64,000 nt of DNA from Heliopora coerulea (lineage: Eukaryota > Cnidaria > Anthozoa > Scleralcyonacea > Helioporidae), in NCBI GenBank assembly GCA_030142905.1, contig JASJOG010000071.1, positions 312,501-376,500 of the forward strand, written 5' to 3'. A program made the translations under genes and the position numbers. The notes beneath the pieces are model-generated. The model was not told the origin of the DNA. It did no database searches and worked only from the letters and a program-made list of their open reading frames with translations. Positions 33,385 to 44,549 of this stretch are shown here, in pieces. The stretch's first letter is position 1. Every line of letters starts with the position of its first letter.

Positions 33385-34760
33385 ATAATAAATAATAATA
33401 AATAAGATTTATATAGCGCCTTTTCCCTTTAGCCCAAAGGCGCTTTACAATTGTAAAAAGAAAATTGAAAATCAAAAAATGATAATAAGAATAATTAAAA
33501 AGTGGAACTAGTGTAAAAATAAGATCAAATGTTAAAAGCTTTCTTAAATAAATGAGTTTTTAACTGGCTTTTAAACATATTGAGAGAGATGTTTGTGTAA
33601 TTCTTTAAAATGTCTTGGAGTAAGTTCCATAGTCTAGGAGCTGATGTACTAAACGCCTTATATCCATAGCTCCGTAGCTTGTAGGTAGTAGACTTAAGGT
33701 AATTCTTAGAATAGGTTCGAAGTTGTCGCTTGGGTTTGTAAACATTAGTCAATTCCTGTAGATAATAGGGTGCCGGATTGTTCAAACACTTAAAGGTTAT
33801 TAACAGAATCTTAAATTCAATCCCATATTCTACAGGTAACCAGTGGAGTTCTTTAAACAACGGCATGATGTGTTCATACTTGGATTTTAGACAGTCTAAT
33901 CTTGCCGCATAATTTCGGACACTCTGCAATTTCTGTAACAGGTTTTCAGGCGCTCCATAAAGTACAGCGTTACAGAAGTCAATCTTAGATGTAATCAATG
34001 CATGTGCCAATATTTCAGTTGACTTTGTAGAAAGGTATTTGCAGATTCTGCTGAGGTTGCAAAGGTGGAATAGTGCAGCTTTGCAAGTTGTATTGATGTG
34101 TCTCCACTGACAAATTCGAATCAAACATTACTCCAATATTCCTTGCACTTAATGAAGGCATGATGACGTCATCACATACTGAAACAGATGTAATGGGTGG
34201 GCATGGTCGATGTTTTGCATTTAGAACAAGCAGTTCAGTCTTGTCAGTATTGAATTTGAGCATGTTGAATGACATCCAGGCATATAAATCTTGGATACAA
34301 GCTTCCATCTTGGCTTTAGCTTCCTCATTTCATGGACTACTGAGTACTGAAAGGAGAGATATAATTGAGTGTCGTCTGCATATAGGTGATAGTTCATGTC
34401 ATGTTTACGGATGACATCAGCAAGTGGAGCTGTATAGAATAGAAAGAGAAGCGGCCCTAGAACCGATTCCTGTGGAACACCGTAAGGTAGATCTCTTTTT
34501 GTTGATGAGCCTCCATTAACACTTACAAACTGACTTTTACCTGAAAGATAGGATGAGAGCCAGTCAAGGACCGTGTCACAGAAACCATACATCTGGGTCA
34601 ATCGTGAGAGCAGAATCCCGTGATCAATAGTATCGAACGCTGCCGACAGATCCAACAGCAATAAAAGAACTGATCTTCCATCATCTATAGCACGAGATAT
34701 ATCATTGTAAACTCTAATCAACGCAGTTTCTGTGCTGTGATGATGCTTGTATGCTGATTA
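33385..34760 (-). mobile_element. 5'-truncated L2/CR1-type LINE
   Basis: Minus orientation. The 3' end is an (ATT)n-type tail at 33,386-33,405 preceded by a stem-forming 3' UTR (AAAGGCGCTTT... and GGCGCTATATA), a shape common to L2/CR1-like LINE tails. The coding part is RT from the palm onward. Confidence 0.8.
33525..34721 (-). pseudogene. LINE reverse transcriptase, C-terminal two thirds
   Basis: DLSAAFDTIDHGIL (motif A), VPQESVLGPLLF (motif B, with Glu where Gly is normal), YHLYADDTQLYLSF (motif C, + coordinates 34,371-34,382), then thumb and tail (LHWLPVEYGIEFKILLITFK, APRLWNLL) ending at 33,525. Two frameshifts (about 34,310 and 34,110) split it into three ORFs. A recent but dead copy. 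Confidence 0.85.
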
Positions 34761-35928
34761 AAAGTGCTCAGCCATGTTATATGTGTGAAAAGAGTTGAAC
34801 TATCTCACGCATAGGAAACGAAGAACTTAAATGTATAGGTGGTATACATTAAATATTATTTGCTATTTTTCAAATAATTCTTTGTTGAACAGACACTTAG
34901 GAGAAGGAAAAGTTACTGGTCACAGATACAATCACCGCGTGTGGAACGTCGAACGCATTTTTATAAATGGCCATAACGGTTTATGTTAAAGATACTCATT
35001 TCTAAACAGATTTATATTTGTTAACGATAAATTTTAAAGATTTTAACCAAAACTGTCCAAATTTCAAATTTACTGTAAGTTTCAATCATCGGCGAGCACA
35101 ATCAATTAATCTCTATGTTTATATAAACTATAACTTATTAATAACAAGTTTGATCTATTTCCTATGGGCATTCCGAATATTTTAAGATATTAGAATATTC
35201 TAAAAGTAATTATTTTCTTACAGGAGTTGTCCTTGGTACTATAAAGTTTGTTTGCTAATACATATCTTTAAGCGAAGAGGTTTTTTGAAGAAAAGTGTTT
35301 GGTTTTATCACATTCAGTAAAAACTTTATTGTAATACTTTGCGTTCATTTCATGTTCATTTTTTTTATCAATGATCGGAAATATGATTAACTAAATAGAT
35401 CGTATTCGGTGGGACAGTACCTACAAGTAGGTAGTGTCCACGCAAACTATGTTTCCGGGGAGATACTTTTTCCGTTGAAATTGACTAGAGTTCGATCATT
35501 CGTAGTGCTGTTGAAAATTCAATCAAATAAGTGCACATTAAAACAACGATGGGGAACCGATCAATTTGTCCTTCGGCTCTAACTGGCCTTAGGGTTCACA
35601 AAAGTTGCTGTAAACGGCCTAATTTATTTTTTTCGAGGGGTTTAGAGGGACTTGAGAATCCACAGAAACCGGTAAAAATCCATAAAAAATTGTCAAAAAT
35701 AATCGACATGTTAAAGGGGGTTTAGAGAGATTTGGAGTCCCAAAATAAGGTATAATTTTTTAGGATTCCAAAAAATAGTAGGGTGTAATAAGGGAGATTT
35801 CATTAACCACAGAGACCCTACAGCTGGGACAAAAGTGTAAATACCATAAAGTGAAACCATATGGTATTTTTCAATAGATCCATCTATACAGGGTGCGAAG
35901 ACCACTCACTGTGAAATTAGTTTCTGTT
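34761..35928. other. No recognised gene; left border zone of the virus-like region
   Basis: AT-rich with short frames. A small inverted motif CTACAAGTAGGTAG lies near 35,422. The outer element must start somewhere here but no terminal repeat was found. Confidence 0.5.
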
Positions 35929-36600
35929 TTATAATTTTTGTTGCGCTTTCATAAAATCAATTGCCTCGGTCAGTGGGAATTGAGCATAACGTTTGGACAC
36001 TTTAAACTTTTTGTTACCTAATCGAAACTGGATTTCAAGTTTTTGTTCTTTTCATCATTTTAAATTGCGACCATTTTTTTCAATTCTGCTATTGAACTCA
36101 TACTCCATTTAAATTTTAAAAATGTATTTGATCCCTGGTTTTTCCTTAATTTCGTCATTACCTCGTTTGTTCAATATTTTTGCTCCGTATTTTTTTGCTT
36201 ATTGATTGAAGTATTTCTTTTCAACCTTTTCTAATTTGTGTTTATTTTCGCATGGGCAATCTATTAATAGTGATATTTTTGGGTTCTTATCTTTATTTTT
36301 GTACACGATACTCTTGGTGTCTGAGAGATGTTCTTTTCGTCTAATTTTTATGGTCTTGATTGTTGAGCCGATATATATACTTTCATCATCGAATTCAATT
36401 TCATAGATCTTACCGTTTTGATACTCAGTGTGTTCAATTGATTGTACTTCATGTTTGTTGTTCACAATAAATGTATATTTTGGTTTCAGATCTTCTGCGT
36501 GTATGTATTCTAATTTGGTTGTTCTGCTTAGGGCTGTATATATTTGTTTCTTGTTCATGGCTTTTGTATCAAAAATATTGTAATGTTGATTAATCTCCGC
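35929..36600 (-). pseudogene. C-terminal part of SF1 helicase fused to a GIY-YIG nuclease
   Basis: The minus strand shows KYQGG (motif V), then NKKQIYTALSRTTKLEYI (helicase motif VI), and in the same frame YQNGKIYEIEFDDESIYIG and IKIRRKEHL, the Tyr/Gly and Arg signatures of a GIY-YIG domain. A basic tail of about 60 codons with stops ends at 35,929. GIY-YIG enzymes cut DNA; attached to a helicase this suggests a replication or resolution enzyme of the mobile element. A frameshift in a G run (about 36,600) separates it from the helicase core; frames at 36,199-36,558 are open. Confidence 0.65.
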
Positions 36601-37671
36601 CCCCCTGGTATTTTTATACTATAATACAGAATACGAGATTGAATTTCTTTCTGAAATTATCTATCGGGAACTTTTTGTCATTAACTTTTATTGCAACATC
36701 ATTTTTATTAATGCTTTTTACGGTGAACTGTTGTGAGTTGAAAATACCTTGATCCTTCATGTAATCAGTGCATATCACAGGCGTATCTGCACCTACTTTA
36801 TACACTTCTTTCCCTCCATTGTAACTGAAGTTGACGGTCACGTATGATTTCCCTTCGCTAAACGCATTTGAGCATATTTAATTAATCTTAATTCTAGTAC
36901 TATTGTAGTAGCAGATATTGACGTAACAATCCACATAGTTGCCTATTTTTTCCTTAATCTGGCCAGTCTTAAGGAAGTTAGACAACATGTCATAAGATTT
37001 TTGGTCATATCTAGCACTCTCGTCAACGTACTTCAGTTCAACAAATGTCAGAGCACATGCCCAATATTGCAGGGCTCTTCGTATAGTCCTATGTTAATCT
37101 ACTATTACCTTCAACAGGGTCTCATTGATTGATGTCGCCATAAAGGTTTACTTTCAAATTGTTACCGAAAAAGCTATTGTATATCGGTGTCATCAATTTA
37201 TTTGGAACCATTAAGAACTCATCTATAAAAACATCCTTATTGGCTAATACTTTTACATTTTCGGCGTCTGATGCAAACTCATTGAAGAAGCTATCGAATG
37301 TGTGTACTTTGTTAATTAGATAATCGTTAACCCTACTTCTGATATTATCTACTGCTTTGTTCGTGAAACTGAATATGATAGGGTTTGCGCTTTCTTGGGC
37401 ATCTTTGACTAATTTTGTAGTTTTGCCACATCCCGCAACACCTGTTATCAGTGTCCCCGTACCTCTTTCTAGTGTATATTCACTGAAGTCGATATCTTTG
37501 CGGCAATTTTTTTCAATAAGTGAAGGGGTCTCTCCTGTCTTTTGGAACACTTTGCCTTTCATGTCAGAGGTGAATTTTTCTTCTTTGTTTTTTAACGGGT
37601 ATTCTTTTCTGGGTCTTTCACAGTAAATTGCATCGGTGTTGTATCCATGATTATAAAATAACATGTACATA
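36601..37671 (-). pseudogene. Superfamily 1 helicase core (RecD/PIF1-like)
   Basis: ORF 37,122-37,670 holds GVAGCGKTTK (Walker A), FSFTNKAVDNI (Ia), VFIDEFLMVP (Walker B) and NLYGDINQ (motif III). The sequence continues in other frames through SPAILGMC, LKYVDESARYDQKS and the ORF 36,614-36,841 to motif V. Stops near 37,115 and 36,885 and frameshifts show decay. It would unwind DNA with ATP. Its upstream part lies at 38,573 and beyond, beyond the inserted DUF3504 gene. Confidence 0.7.
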
Positions 37672-38572
37672 ACGCGTGCTCTGATTGGCTAAAACCCGTG
37701 TTTGGATCAGGCCATCCAAACACGGGAATTTTAAAAATGTCTGAGTCTGAAGACGAATTTTTGGCGAAAATTGATTTGGAGGGCATTTGTGAAAGAGCAG
37801 AAAAGAGGAAAACAGAGAAAAGGTTTGCTGAAGTACCCAGGAACATGTTGACGAGCTGTTAAGCGATGTACAATCAACAAATACCAATTATAAAACAGCA
37901 TACGCTGTCAATGTTTTTAAAGGTACAGTGATTATACTTCACAATGTTTACATTCGCATTCAGAGCGTAAATTTTTAAATTAAATAGCCTGCAGTATTTA
38001 CCTGACATGTTTTTTCTTCTTATATAATTCCTGTTACTTGCATGCATTTTAATAGCATGGTCAAAACGACGAAATATTCCAGAAGAGTTGCATGAAATGG
38101 ACGACAAAACCCTTGACCAATATCTTCGTCACTTTCACGTTGAAGTAAAAAACAAGCAAGGCGACGACTACAGTAAGTCAACTTTAATTGGGTTAAAACA
38201 CGGAATAGAGCGATACTTGAACTGTCAACCGTACAACAGAGGTTTCAATATGTCAGCCAATCTGGCGTTTAAAATGTCAAACTCCGTGCTTAACGCAAAG
38301 ATAGTATCTTTGAAGAAACAAAGAAAGGAAAAAGTTGCGCACAAACCTATCTTGGAAGTTGAAGACCTCGCAAAGCTAAAAAATAGTGGCATACTGAATA
38401 TGTCCACTCCACTTGGCCTTCTCAGAAACGTATGGTTTCATGTGTCTCTGTGTTGGTGCCGAAAAGGACGAGAAGAACAACGAAACCTGACGAAGAACAG
38501 CTTTGTGTTTACCGAACATGGAAACGGAAAAGCGTTTGTCACCATAACGCACAGTGAAGATATTTTTGCAAA
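37672..38572 (+). mobile_element. Crypton-like / DUF3504 gene insertion inside the helicase
   Basis: A plus-strand gene with its own promoter-proximal ATTGGCT box (inverted CCAAT, about 37,683) and two exons sits between the two halves of the minus-strand helicase frame. Removing about 37,672-38,572 joins the helicase frame (…SSLLF to FYNHG…) across a shared L-F codon pair, so the insertion is younger than the helicase. Confidence 0.55.
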
Positions 38573-38582
38573 ACAGCAATGA
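37738..38582 (+). pseudogene. ZMYM/KIAA1958-like DUF3504 protein, two exons, truncated
   Basis: Exon 1 (37,738-37,922) starts MSESEDEFLAKIDLEGI and, after a 1-base frameshift near 37,840, continues HVDELLSDVQSTNT. The intron (37,923-38,055) has AAG/GTACAG and TTTAATAG ends. Exon 2 (38,056-38,582) reads IPEELHEMDDKTLDQYL, FHVEVKNKQGDDYSKSTL, GLLRNVWFHVSLCWCRKG and is open to the stop. This is the N-terminal, DNA-binding-like half of the DUF3504 family (domesticated Crypton tyrosine recombinases). The catalytic half is missing, so it ends early. Function in this genome is unknown. Confidence 0.7.
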
Positions 38583-39541
38583 GCTATCCGGGTTATCACT
38601 GGGTTGGTTAATTATATTGTAGTAATCTTCCAACGTTTTACATCTTTTAGTTTTGTCTTCTGATTGTTGTGAATCCCATTCTATTAGGTCAAGGTCAAGA
38701 GCCCTTTGTAATTTTTGTAATCAGGTCCTTTTTTAGTATGGGAAAGCAGTGCCCGTCTTTGCAGATGAAGCATAATCGTACGGTTTGGCCATTTTTACGA
38801 GGAGCTGGAGATGACACGAACGTGTTATTGAAGGGGTCCAATGTATATATTGACTCGTTAGTATAGCAGTTTTCTGGCTAGTTGATTATCTCCTTGGTTG
38901 ATGGCTTTTTTCTATATTATCACACATGCTTGTTTATCTCGTGTGTCAGAGATTTTGGTGAGTATTTCTTAAATCCGTTCTTGTCCATACATGCTTTATA
39001 TATATATAGCCTTGTACACACGTACCATTATTCTGATTTATTCTTCTATTCTTATTGCATTTACCTATAAGAGCGCTGATTGATCTCGTGGCACCCATAC
39101 GGACATCTACCATTTTTACCTTTTCCAGTTTTGTGATTACGAAGCCTATTTTTACGATATATAAACCCGATTGTGAAGGGAATCGTCCTTCCTTTTTGAC
39201 GTGTACATCAAAAACTGGTAACGGGCACGTCTTGATAATCTTTCCAGCATTCTCTCCTCATATGGTCCAAATGTTACGGCTTTATCCTGCTTCCATTTAG
39301 GTGCCATATCATCTCTGATGACTGTGTCTGTGGTTACTGACACACTTTTCCAATTAGTTTTTGATTCCATCCACCTTTCGAATAAACTGACGAATGAAGA
39401 ACTTTTAGTACACATTGTATTACGCTTATCTACGAAGTCGAGCTCATAATTTCTTGCATCGAAGAGTGTCATATTTATAATAAGAAACTTGATCGTATTA
39501 CACATTTCCTTCTCTACTTTTTTCACCATGTATAGTGACAT
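38573..39541 (-). pseudogene. N-terminal region of the helicase protein and adjoining ORF, unidentified
   Basis: Minus frames contain DYYNIINQPSDNPDSSLL, CFICKDGHCFPILKKDL, a Cys/Gly stretch (NNGTCVQGY), and upstream ORF 39,152-39,541 (129 aa) with ERMLERLSRRARYQF. They appear to be one decayed protein that leads into the helicase. I recognise no domain. Given its place before a helicase, a primase, nuclease or protease-like domain is possible, but nothing shows which. Confidence 0.4.
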
Positions 39542-40554
39542 TTTATCTGCCTTCCGCTGTGTGTCCAGCCATACCTTATCTCTTCTTTCCTTTTCTTTTC
39601 AACCATAGAGTGGGACTAATGGCCATATTAAGAACCACATTAGTTGATATAACTGCCTGATTCATATTGTTTGTCCATGTTGTTTAATAGTTTATAATAG
39701 AATCTTCCAAAATCTGTCTAAAAACTTTTTGTGTCTCTAGTGCCGATGCTCTAGACCCGTAAATACTCTGTTTTGTCTTAGCTTGAGCACCAAGTACACT
39801 ATAAATATATGCCTCTATCGATTGACTAAATAGTTCGGTTCCTTTACTTGTCAACCCATCAGATTTCTTTGGAATAAATTTCTTGTAGCCATTTTGTAAA
39901 TCACGGATAAATCCAACACCTGGTCTATAAGTTTTGTAAATTTATTCATATCCACAACGTCTTGTCCTAAATGTTCATTCTTATAACCCGTAACTTCTTG
40001 CCATGTTCACTTAGGTGTACGATCTTTTAGAAAATTAGGCTTATATTTATTCATTATGTACTGAATTCAATTTTCTGGCATTGTTTCAAATTGTTGCATT
40101 ACTCTCCTAACTGTAAAGTATAAATGAAATCTCATAAGTGATGTAATTTGTTCAGGGACATCTGGTTTGAAAGTTAAGTGCTCTATAGATATGCCTGATG
40201 TATAAGTTGCTATCCATGTTTCTACTAAAGATTTATAATAAGACTCTTTAAGATTCCACTTAGCGTCAATTTTAGGTCTTATCTTTAGTAGAGGAAGATT
40301 ACTCATGAAATAGTCTGTGTTATTTATATATACTTTGAAATTGTTTATTGGGTAAGGTAATACATATTCAACAGAGAAATTATCCCAATAGTACTCTTTT
40401 CCGTGAAAACCCACATAGGAAAACATTATGTTTAACTTTAGAATTAAGGTGTTTAGTAACTGATTTATCATTAAGGGAAAAGGTATGACCTTTAGTTGAA
40501 AAATGATTACCAATCACATTAAAGGATTGTCCCCATGTGATGGAACTCTGACCT
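39542..40554 (-). pseudogene. Unidentified virus-like ORFs
   Basis: Frames at about 39,590-39,940 (YKKFIPKKSDGLTSKGTELF, SRASALETQKVF) and 40,067-40,513 (WNLKESYYKSLVETWIATY, PDVPEQITSLMRFH) look like two decayed genes on the minus strand. The second begins with a HTFSLNDKSVTKHLNSK block that also occurs, diverged, at 53.2 kb on the other side of the inner element. Family unknown. Confidence 0.4.
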
Positions 40555-40831
40555 ATCACATTGCGAGGATGGCGAAAATGCAAAGGGGGAGTGATATTTC
40601 AAAACTCATTAACTCTTGTCAAATTAAATTTTGTCATATTGAGGAGAGTAAAAATAGCTAGGTGGAGGGGTGGGTTGGGTTGTGTGTGTAAATTTTCCGT
40701 CTTTCAAAATTTCCCATCTCTTTAAATGTTTTTTAGTGTTTTTCTTCTTCAACTATTTGGATATTTTTAAGTCAGTATCTTGCAGTCTAGATGGATGGAT
40801 GTGAATGATTTGCTTAAAACAAAGAAAAAAA

Positions 40832-40936
40832 ATGATGAGTGATGAACAAGAAGAATGCTTGTCGAGAAAATACAGGTGTTTTAGTAAGGACAGAGTTGCA
40901 AGATTTTTGATTACAAATCATTTCGAAGAAGATTAA
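40832..40936 (+). CDS. Small ORF inside the left TIR (34 aa)
   Basis: MMSDEQEECLSRKYRC...NHFEED. The same 105-nt frame, with a few substitutions, is kept in the right TIR (52,745-52,849). It may be exon 1 or an N-terminal part of the TIR ORF that follows at 41,147. Confidence 0.4.
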   Translation: MMSDEQEECLSRKYRCFSKDRVARFLITNHFEED

Positions 40937-41146
40937 GTTTCAGAAGAATTGAAAATTGCAACAGAAATGGAAACAATTTTTAATTTGCTGCTTACAAGCA
41001 TGACGAATACTTCGTCTGTTGTCGAGAGAGAAAAGTGGTAAGACGTGGCGGTCACTATTTGACACTGAGCGTAACAAAACATCACAAACATTACTTATTT
41101 TGGTATAAGGAGCGATTGAACAGGAATAAAAAAAAAATTGCATTTC

Positions 41147-41317
41147 CGATTTGACTTTGTACAAGTGAATGACTCATTTTCAGAAGATTTGGATCAATTG
41201 GTTGTTCGAATTTACAGGATGTGCAGAAGAATTGGGACTGTTGTTCAACTTGGAAAAATAACGTGTCGGAAGACCGAGTTGGATGGGATTCTGGAGGTTG
41301 AAAACGTAATGCATTAG
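41147..41317 (+). CDS. TIR-borne ORF, left copy
   Basis: FDFVQVNDSFSEDLDQLVVR and GTVVQLGKITCRKTELDGI, 56 codons to a TAG. It is the counterpart of the longer right-TIR ORF at 52,314-52,544; no start codon in frame here. Unknown function. Confidence 0.4.
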   Translation, partial: RFDFVQVNDSFSEDLDQLVVRIYRMCRRIGTVVQLGKITCRKTELDGILEVENVMH

Positions 41318-41736
41318 GTTGGGTAGAACGTTACGAAAGTTTCGGGTTGTTTGGCATTTGATACAATAAGTTACTTTTTACGTTCCGTGAGGCGAAGCGT
41401 TTCCTGTCGATTCCAACTTGAAGTGGTTTTGTTTGCACATGTTATGTCGGTTGTGATAGCGATTTGAATGGCAATACAATTATGTATTCAAACGTGCTGT
41501 TTTGTTGACTAGAGCTGTCAATCTCGTTTTTTAATGAAATTCATAAAGTGAGTAAGTGGGCGGGATTAAGCGTGTTTGTCAATTAAGCCGTGTTGTCGTT
41601 CGAGAAGAAATAAATTATTCAGCAAGAAGTTTGATTGTTGACTGTTGTTTATCATTGTTGTTGCTGGTTTCCTTTAAATTCGGTAGATTTGAAATTTGGA
41701 GAAGAGGTTAGTATTATTATGTTGTTGCAATGTTAA

Positions 41737-42084
41737 TTGAAAAGTATGTCTTTACAACTAATTGTTAAAGGATTCACAAATATGCTTTTTGTGAGAGATT
41801 TTTTGATTGACTCGGAAACTTTGGATAAAAGGAGTCATTTGGATTTTCATACATTTGAGTTGGTTTTCAATCATAATGCATTGGACATCAACTGCATGGG
41901 AAGTGGAAAGTATTTTATAAACATGCATTCCGATGTGGAAAGAAGAGTGTTGCAAACATTATTGGAGGAGGAATTGTGTGATGATGGTGGTGAAGAGCAG
42001 TTTAAGTTTGTGAAAGTTGATGATGAGAAATATCAGAATTTGTTTCTGGGATGGCATGGTTTTTTGTTTCGATGCTGGTCGTGA
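41737..42084 (+). CDS. Hypothetical protein of the 12.6-kb element
   Basis: 115 codons, likely starting at the second Met (MSLQLIVKGF). Acidic C-terminus (EEELCDDGGEE). First gene after the left TIR. Not recognised. Confidence 0.45.
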   Translation: MKSMSLQLIVKGFTNMLFVRDFLIDSETLDKRSHLDFHTFELVFNHNALDINCMGSGKYFINMHSDVERRVLQTLLEEELCDDGGEEQFKFVKVDDEKYQNLFLGWHGFLFRCWS

Positions 42085-42296
42085 GGTAGGTTTTTTATAT
42101 AGCTGATGAAATAATACAAGAGTTTTGCATTTATGTTAATTAATGAATGTGTCAAGTTCATGGCAGTTATAAATTGATTTGGTTGTTGTGAATGGACAAT
42201 TGAAATTTGTGTGCGGATGTGGATTGAAGCAATTTGTGCGGGAATATTTGTAAAGAACAGAAGGTTTAAAGATTCAAGAAGGAAGAAAGAAAAAAA

Positions 42297-42728
42297 ATGG
42301 ATGAAGTTGAATTGGTGTTAAAGATCATCGTAATGGTGATGCCATATGACCCGAGAGTATATCCTTTGTATTTCGTGAACAAAATGCTGTATGCATTGAT
42401 GCCTGTTAACAGATGTGCAGTCCATGGATTACATTCAAGGGATAACATTTGGAAAAAATTCAAGCTTTATAGACAATTTAAAGGTTTTGAAATGGGAAAT
42501 TTGTCTGATTTGCTGGAAAAAGTTTACGTTCCTCCATTTTTGGGGTTTGTTTTTGATGGGGTGGTAATAGGTGATTTCACTACGAAATATTCATTTATTA
42601 AAATTAATCAAAGATGGTTCAAGGTTCCTAATTTGATAGTTCCTTTTCTATTTGTCAGAAGAAAAACTTGTGATAAAGTATTGCCTTTGGTTCATGGTGG
42701 GCATGTTAAGCAACAGTATGTTTATTAA
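42297..42728 (+). CDS. Hypothetical protein of the 12.6-kb element
   Basis: 143 codons, intact frame: MDEVELVLKIIVMVMPYDP, Phe/Val-rich core (YVPPFLGFVFDGVVIGDF). A GAAGGAAGAAAGAAAAAAA tract precedes the ATG. No known family. Confidence 0.45.
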   Translation: MDEVELVLKIIVMVMPYDPRVYPLYFVNKMLYALMPVNRCAVHGLHSRDNIWKKFKLYRQFKGFEMGNLSDLLEKVYVPPFLGFVFDGVVIGDFTTKYSFIKINQRWFKVPNLIVPFLFVRRKTCDKVLPLVHGGHVKQQYVY

Positions 42729-42864
42729 TTGTGTTTGGACGAGTTTTGTTGTCGTTGGAATTTGACATCGTTTAATGATTGTCATATTTTTTTAACAAAT
42801 TTCGTTTGTAAGGTGTGATGTGGTATTTTGAGAAATCTTTCGAATATTTAAATCAGTTTTTCAT

Positions 42865-43595
42865 TTGAGTGTTAAAAGTGATTTTACGAATAATCTGGTT
42901 AAATTGTTTCACAATTTTTCTCTTGGTGGGGTTAGTTATGTTTTTCCTTCTGCTTATAATTGTTTGAAGGAAATGTGTGAAGGATGGAATATTAATGTTA
43001 GTGTTTTGAAGCAGATGTTTAATTGTGAGTTTTTTTTTTTAGAGAAATGACGGGGATGTTTTTTTGCAATAGATGTTTTAGACATTTGCCAGATATGTTG
43101 AAGTATATCACGGATGGGTTGACGGAAACTTCTCATTTTCTTAATGTTCAAAGTCAGTTCGTTGAGAAGTTGATATGGAATAAGCATGTGCATTATTTTG
43201 TTCCTTCTTTTGATGAATCTTTTTCTGGAAAAATATCATTTGTTGCGTTAGGTTCAGTTGCAAAGTGGAAGATTGAGAAAAATGGTTGTTTAGTGCATAA
43301 TTGTGTGTTTTTTAAAGGAACGGGAGAAAGAATGGTTGTATTTAATAAGTCAGGTGTTTATGACGATTTGGTTGGACATTATAGTTCACATGAAAGTTTA
43401 GAGAAATGTTTGATTTCTTTTTTTGTAGGTTGCCCACCTGCTGATGGTAATATTCTAAGTCATTTGGAAGGTCCTTTGTTTTGTAAACAGTTTGAAAATG
43501 TTCATTTTGACAAATTGTTGATTGATGATGTTAGAAATTCAAGCGATTTTGTCATGTATTTAAAGAGGCATTTTCTTTGTTTAGTTTTATTTTGA
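42865..43595 (+). pseudogene. Hypothetical protein, one frameshift
   Basis: ORFs 42,865-43,050 and 43,047-43,595 overlap by four bases at a poly-T stretch (43,030-43,042), so they may be one protein of about 240 aa or two translationally coupled ones. The second has CNRCFRHLPDM and AKWKIEKNGCLVHNC Cys motifs. Unrecognised. Confidence 0.4.
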
Positions 43596-43605
43596 TCAGC
43601 ATGAC

Positions 43606-44403
43606 ATGGAGCTGTTTAGGAAATTGAGTGTTGACAATATAGTAAGAGTATTGCAGTATTCGGATGATTCGGAGATGCAAGTTCGTTTTACCAAATGGAG
43701 CAATAGTTGTGAAATTTACAGAGTGCTTCCTGATGTGAAGAGGGTAACTCGTTTCATGAGGAATACTAACTTTCAGTTTGATTTTCGGCATTTGTTACCT
43801 CTGGTTGATATTTTATCACAAGTTTCTGATACTGAAATAAAGTATGTAATAGCTATCTAAAAGGAAAGTCGTTTGGTTTTATGTTCTAATGAAAAATTTG
43901 GGAATTGGAACTTGGGTTATGAGATGAAGAGAAAAGTTCAAAACGTCGAACCGTTGGTTGCTGATCTGGACAGGATTGATGATGATGATCTGGAAATTGT
44001 GGAGACACCGACAACTTCAGCTGAATCTGGATTTGATTAAATGGATGAGTTCAAACGTTTTCCTTTTCGGAAAGAAGATTCCTTTGCAGTTGTATCTGAA
44101 AAGCTGCAGGAATTCAGAAGGATGGTTTTGGATTGTCATCCTGAGTTGAGAAAGAAGAACAAAATTGATGATGTTGGTTTTGCTTAAACGAATTTGGTAG
44201 AGAAATGGGGAGAAGAGTTTTTAAAGAAATATTTGAATTTATTTAATTATTTGACATTTGATTTGGAATATGATAAAGCTAGGAACAGTTTGTCTAGAGT
44301 TGCTTTGTTGGGGAAACATGTATTCAAATTGAAAATGGTTTGCAAAGGATTGAACATTGATGATTACATTGCTAATGAACAAATTTGTTTTGAATTTTTG
44401 TAA
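43606..44403 (+). pseudogene. Hypothetical genes, decayed (three short frames)
   Basis: 43,606-43,860 (MELFRKLSVDNIV), an acidic linker (RIDDDDLEIVETPTTS, about 43,970-44,040), a 49-codon ORF at 44,041-44,187 (MDEFKRFPFRKEDSF) and 44,194-44,403. Their closeness suggests one or two genes split by stops. No domain recognised. Confidence 0.35.
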
Positions 44404-44549
44404 ACGAGTCAGAAGTGTAAGAGATGAATCTGATGTGTCGGGTGGTAAACGGAAGAGAAAGTACATATTTGTTATTTTTCGCATGTTGGTGTGATATTGG
44501 GTCATTCATATAATTTTTTGTATTTTAAGATTTTAAAAAAAGAAAAAGG

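Larger units (their letters stand above)
40555..41621 (+). repeat. Left terminal inverted repeat (about 1,067 bp)
   Basis: Reverse complement of 52,056-53,128 with scattered substitutions and small indels; inner edge at CGAGAAGAAATAAATTATTC. Confidence 0.9.

Noticed and set aside
38669..39300. Plus-strand ORFs antisense to the helicase region
   Set aside because: Short, without domains, and the minus strand carries the readable protein.
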